13,031 nucleotides of DNA from Candidatus Omnitrophota bacterium (GTDB lineage Bacteria; Ratteibacteria; UBA8468; B48-G9; JAFGKM01). Below, one piece after another: positions 12,906 through 13,031 of this stretch. Under the pieces are notes generated by a model, which searched no databases, was not told the origin of the DNA, and saw only the letters and a list, made by a program, of their open reading frames with translations. Location: NCBI GenBank assembly GCA_023818745.1, contig JAMWBY010000038.1, positions 1 through 13,031 on the forward strand, read 5' to 3'. A program made the translations under genes and the position numbers. Numbering within the stretch: the stretch's first letter is position 1; each line of letters starts with the position of its first letter.

Positions 12906-13031
12906 TTATTCAATTATTTCAGTTATAGCGCCAGCGCCTACTGTTTTTCCTCCTTCTCTTATTGCAAATCTCTGACCTTTTTCAAGTGCTACAGGATATA
13001 TTAATTTTATCTCCATCTCTATATTATCCCC
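12906..13031 (-). CDS. tuf: Elongation factor Tu, last 41 codons (runs off the right edge)
   Basis: EF-Tu carries aminoacyl-tRNA to the ribosome. Only the end of domain III is in the window: GDNIEMEIKLIYPVALEKGQ, then RFAIREGGKTVGAGAITEIIE and TAA. This matches the canonical EF-Tu C-terminus essentially residue for residue. It is followed by rpmG in the same direction. The rest of the gene lies beyond the right edge, so whether the copy is intact cannot be judged. Confidence 0.97.
   Translation of the reverse strand, partial: GDNIEMEIKLIYPVALEKGQRFAIREGGKTVGAGAITEIIE

Noticed and set aside
1..13031. Mobile elements, CRISPR arrays, riboswitches or defence genes
   Set aside because: No terminal inverted repeats, spaced repeat arrays, transposase motifs or long non-coding stretches were seen. 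The whole window is a conserved core gene cluster.

Overview
This is a compact, strongly AT-rich bacterial window in which every gene lies on the minus strand. It is the classic ribosomal-protein / RNA-polymerase / elongation-factor cluster. Reading in the direction of transcription (right to left) the order is: tuf (3' end only), rpmG, promoter, tRNA-Trp(CCA), secE, nusG, rplK, rplA, rplJ, rplL, a single rpoB-rpoC fusion gene, rpsL, rpsG, an intrinsic terminator, and fusA (5' 406 codons only). There is no stretch of 300 bases without a gene. I see no mobile elements, CRISPR arrays or accessory genes.

The outstanding feature is the polymerase gene. RpoB and RpoC, normally two proteins, are one uninterrupted 2507-residue reading frame (9682 down to 2159). 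The complete C-terminus of beta runs through a linker of about 13 charged residues into the start of beta-prime. There is no stop codon, no in-frame start and no ribosome binding site at the junction. Fused rpoBC is known from Helicobacter and Wolbachia. This protein is shorter than the Helicobacter fusion (about 2890 residues) and its N-terminal sequence is not epsilonproteobacterial, so it looks like an independent fusion. The same polymerase has several unusual residues at normally near-invariant places: one extra residue in the fork-loop-2 segment, Thr at the position of E. coli beta Ser531, NADFDGDTM instead of NADFDGDQM in the catalytic loop, and 7 extra residues directly after the bridge helix.

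Transcription: a perfect consensus sigma-70-type promoter (TTGACA, 17 bp, TATAAT; 12726-12698) stands just upstream of the tRNA. Its first 16 nt are repeated directly after the tRNA, where they run into the secE start codon and again form a promoter-like site (TTGACA, 17 bp, TAAAAT). The genes then follow with gaps of 1 to about 70 nt, or with a small overlap. Strong Shine-Dalgarno sequences precede nearly all of them, the exceptions being secE and fusA. A strong hairpin-plus-U-tract terminator closes the operon after rpsG and ends only 6 nt before the fusA start codon.

Organism: low GC, AGA-rich codon use, and a beta-prime with the large trigger-loop insertion (SI3) typical of Gram-negative-type polymerases, plus a helical insertion in beta. 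The sequence looks like a deep-branching or uncultured bacterial lineage. I cannot name the phylum from the sequence alone.
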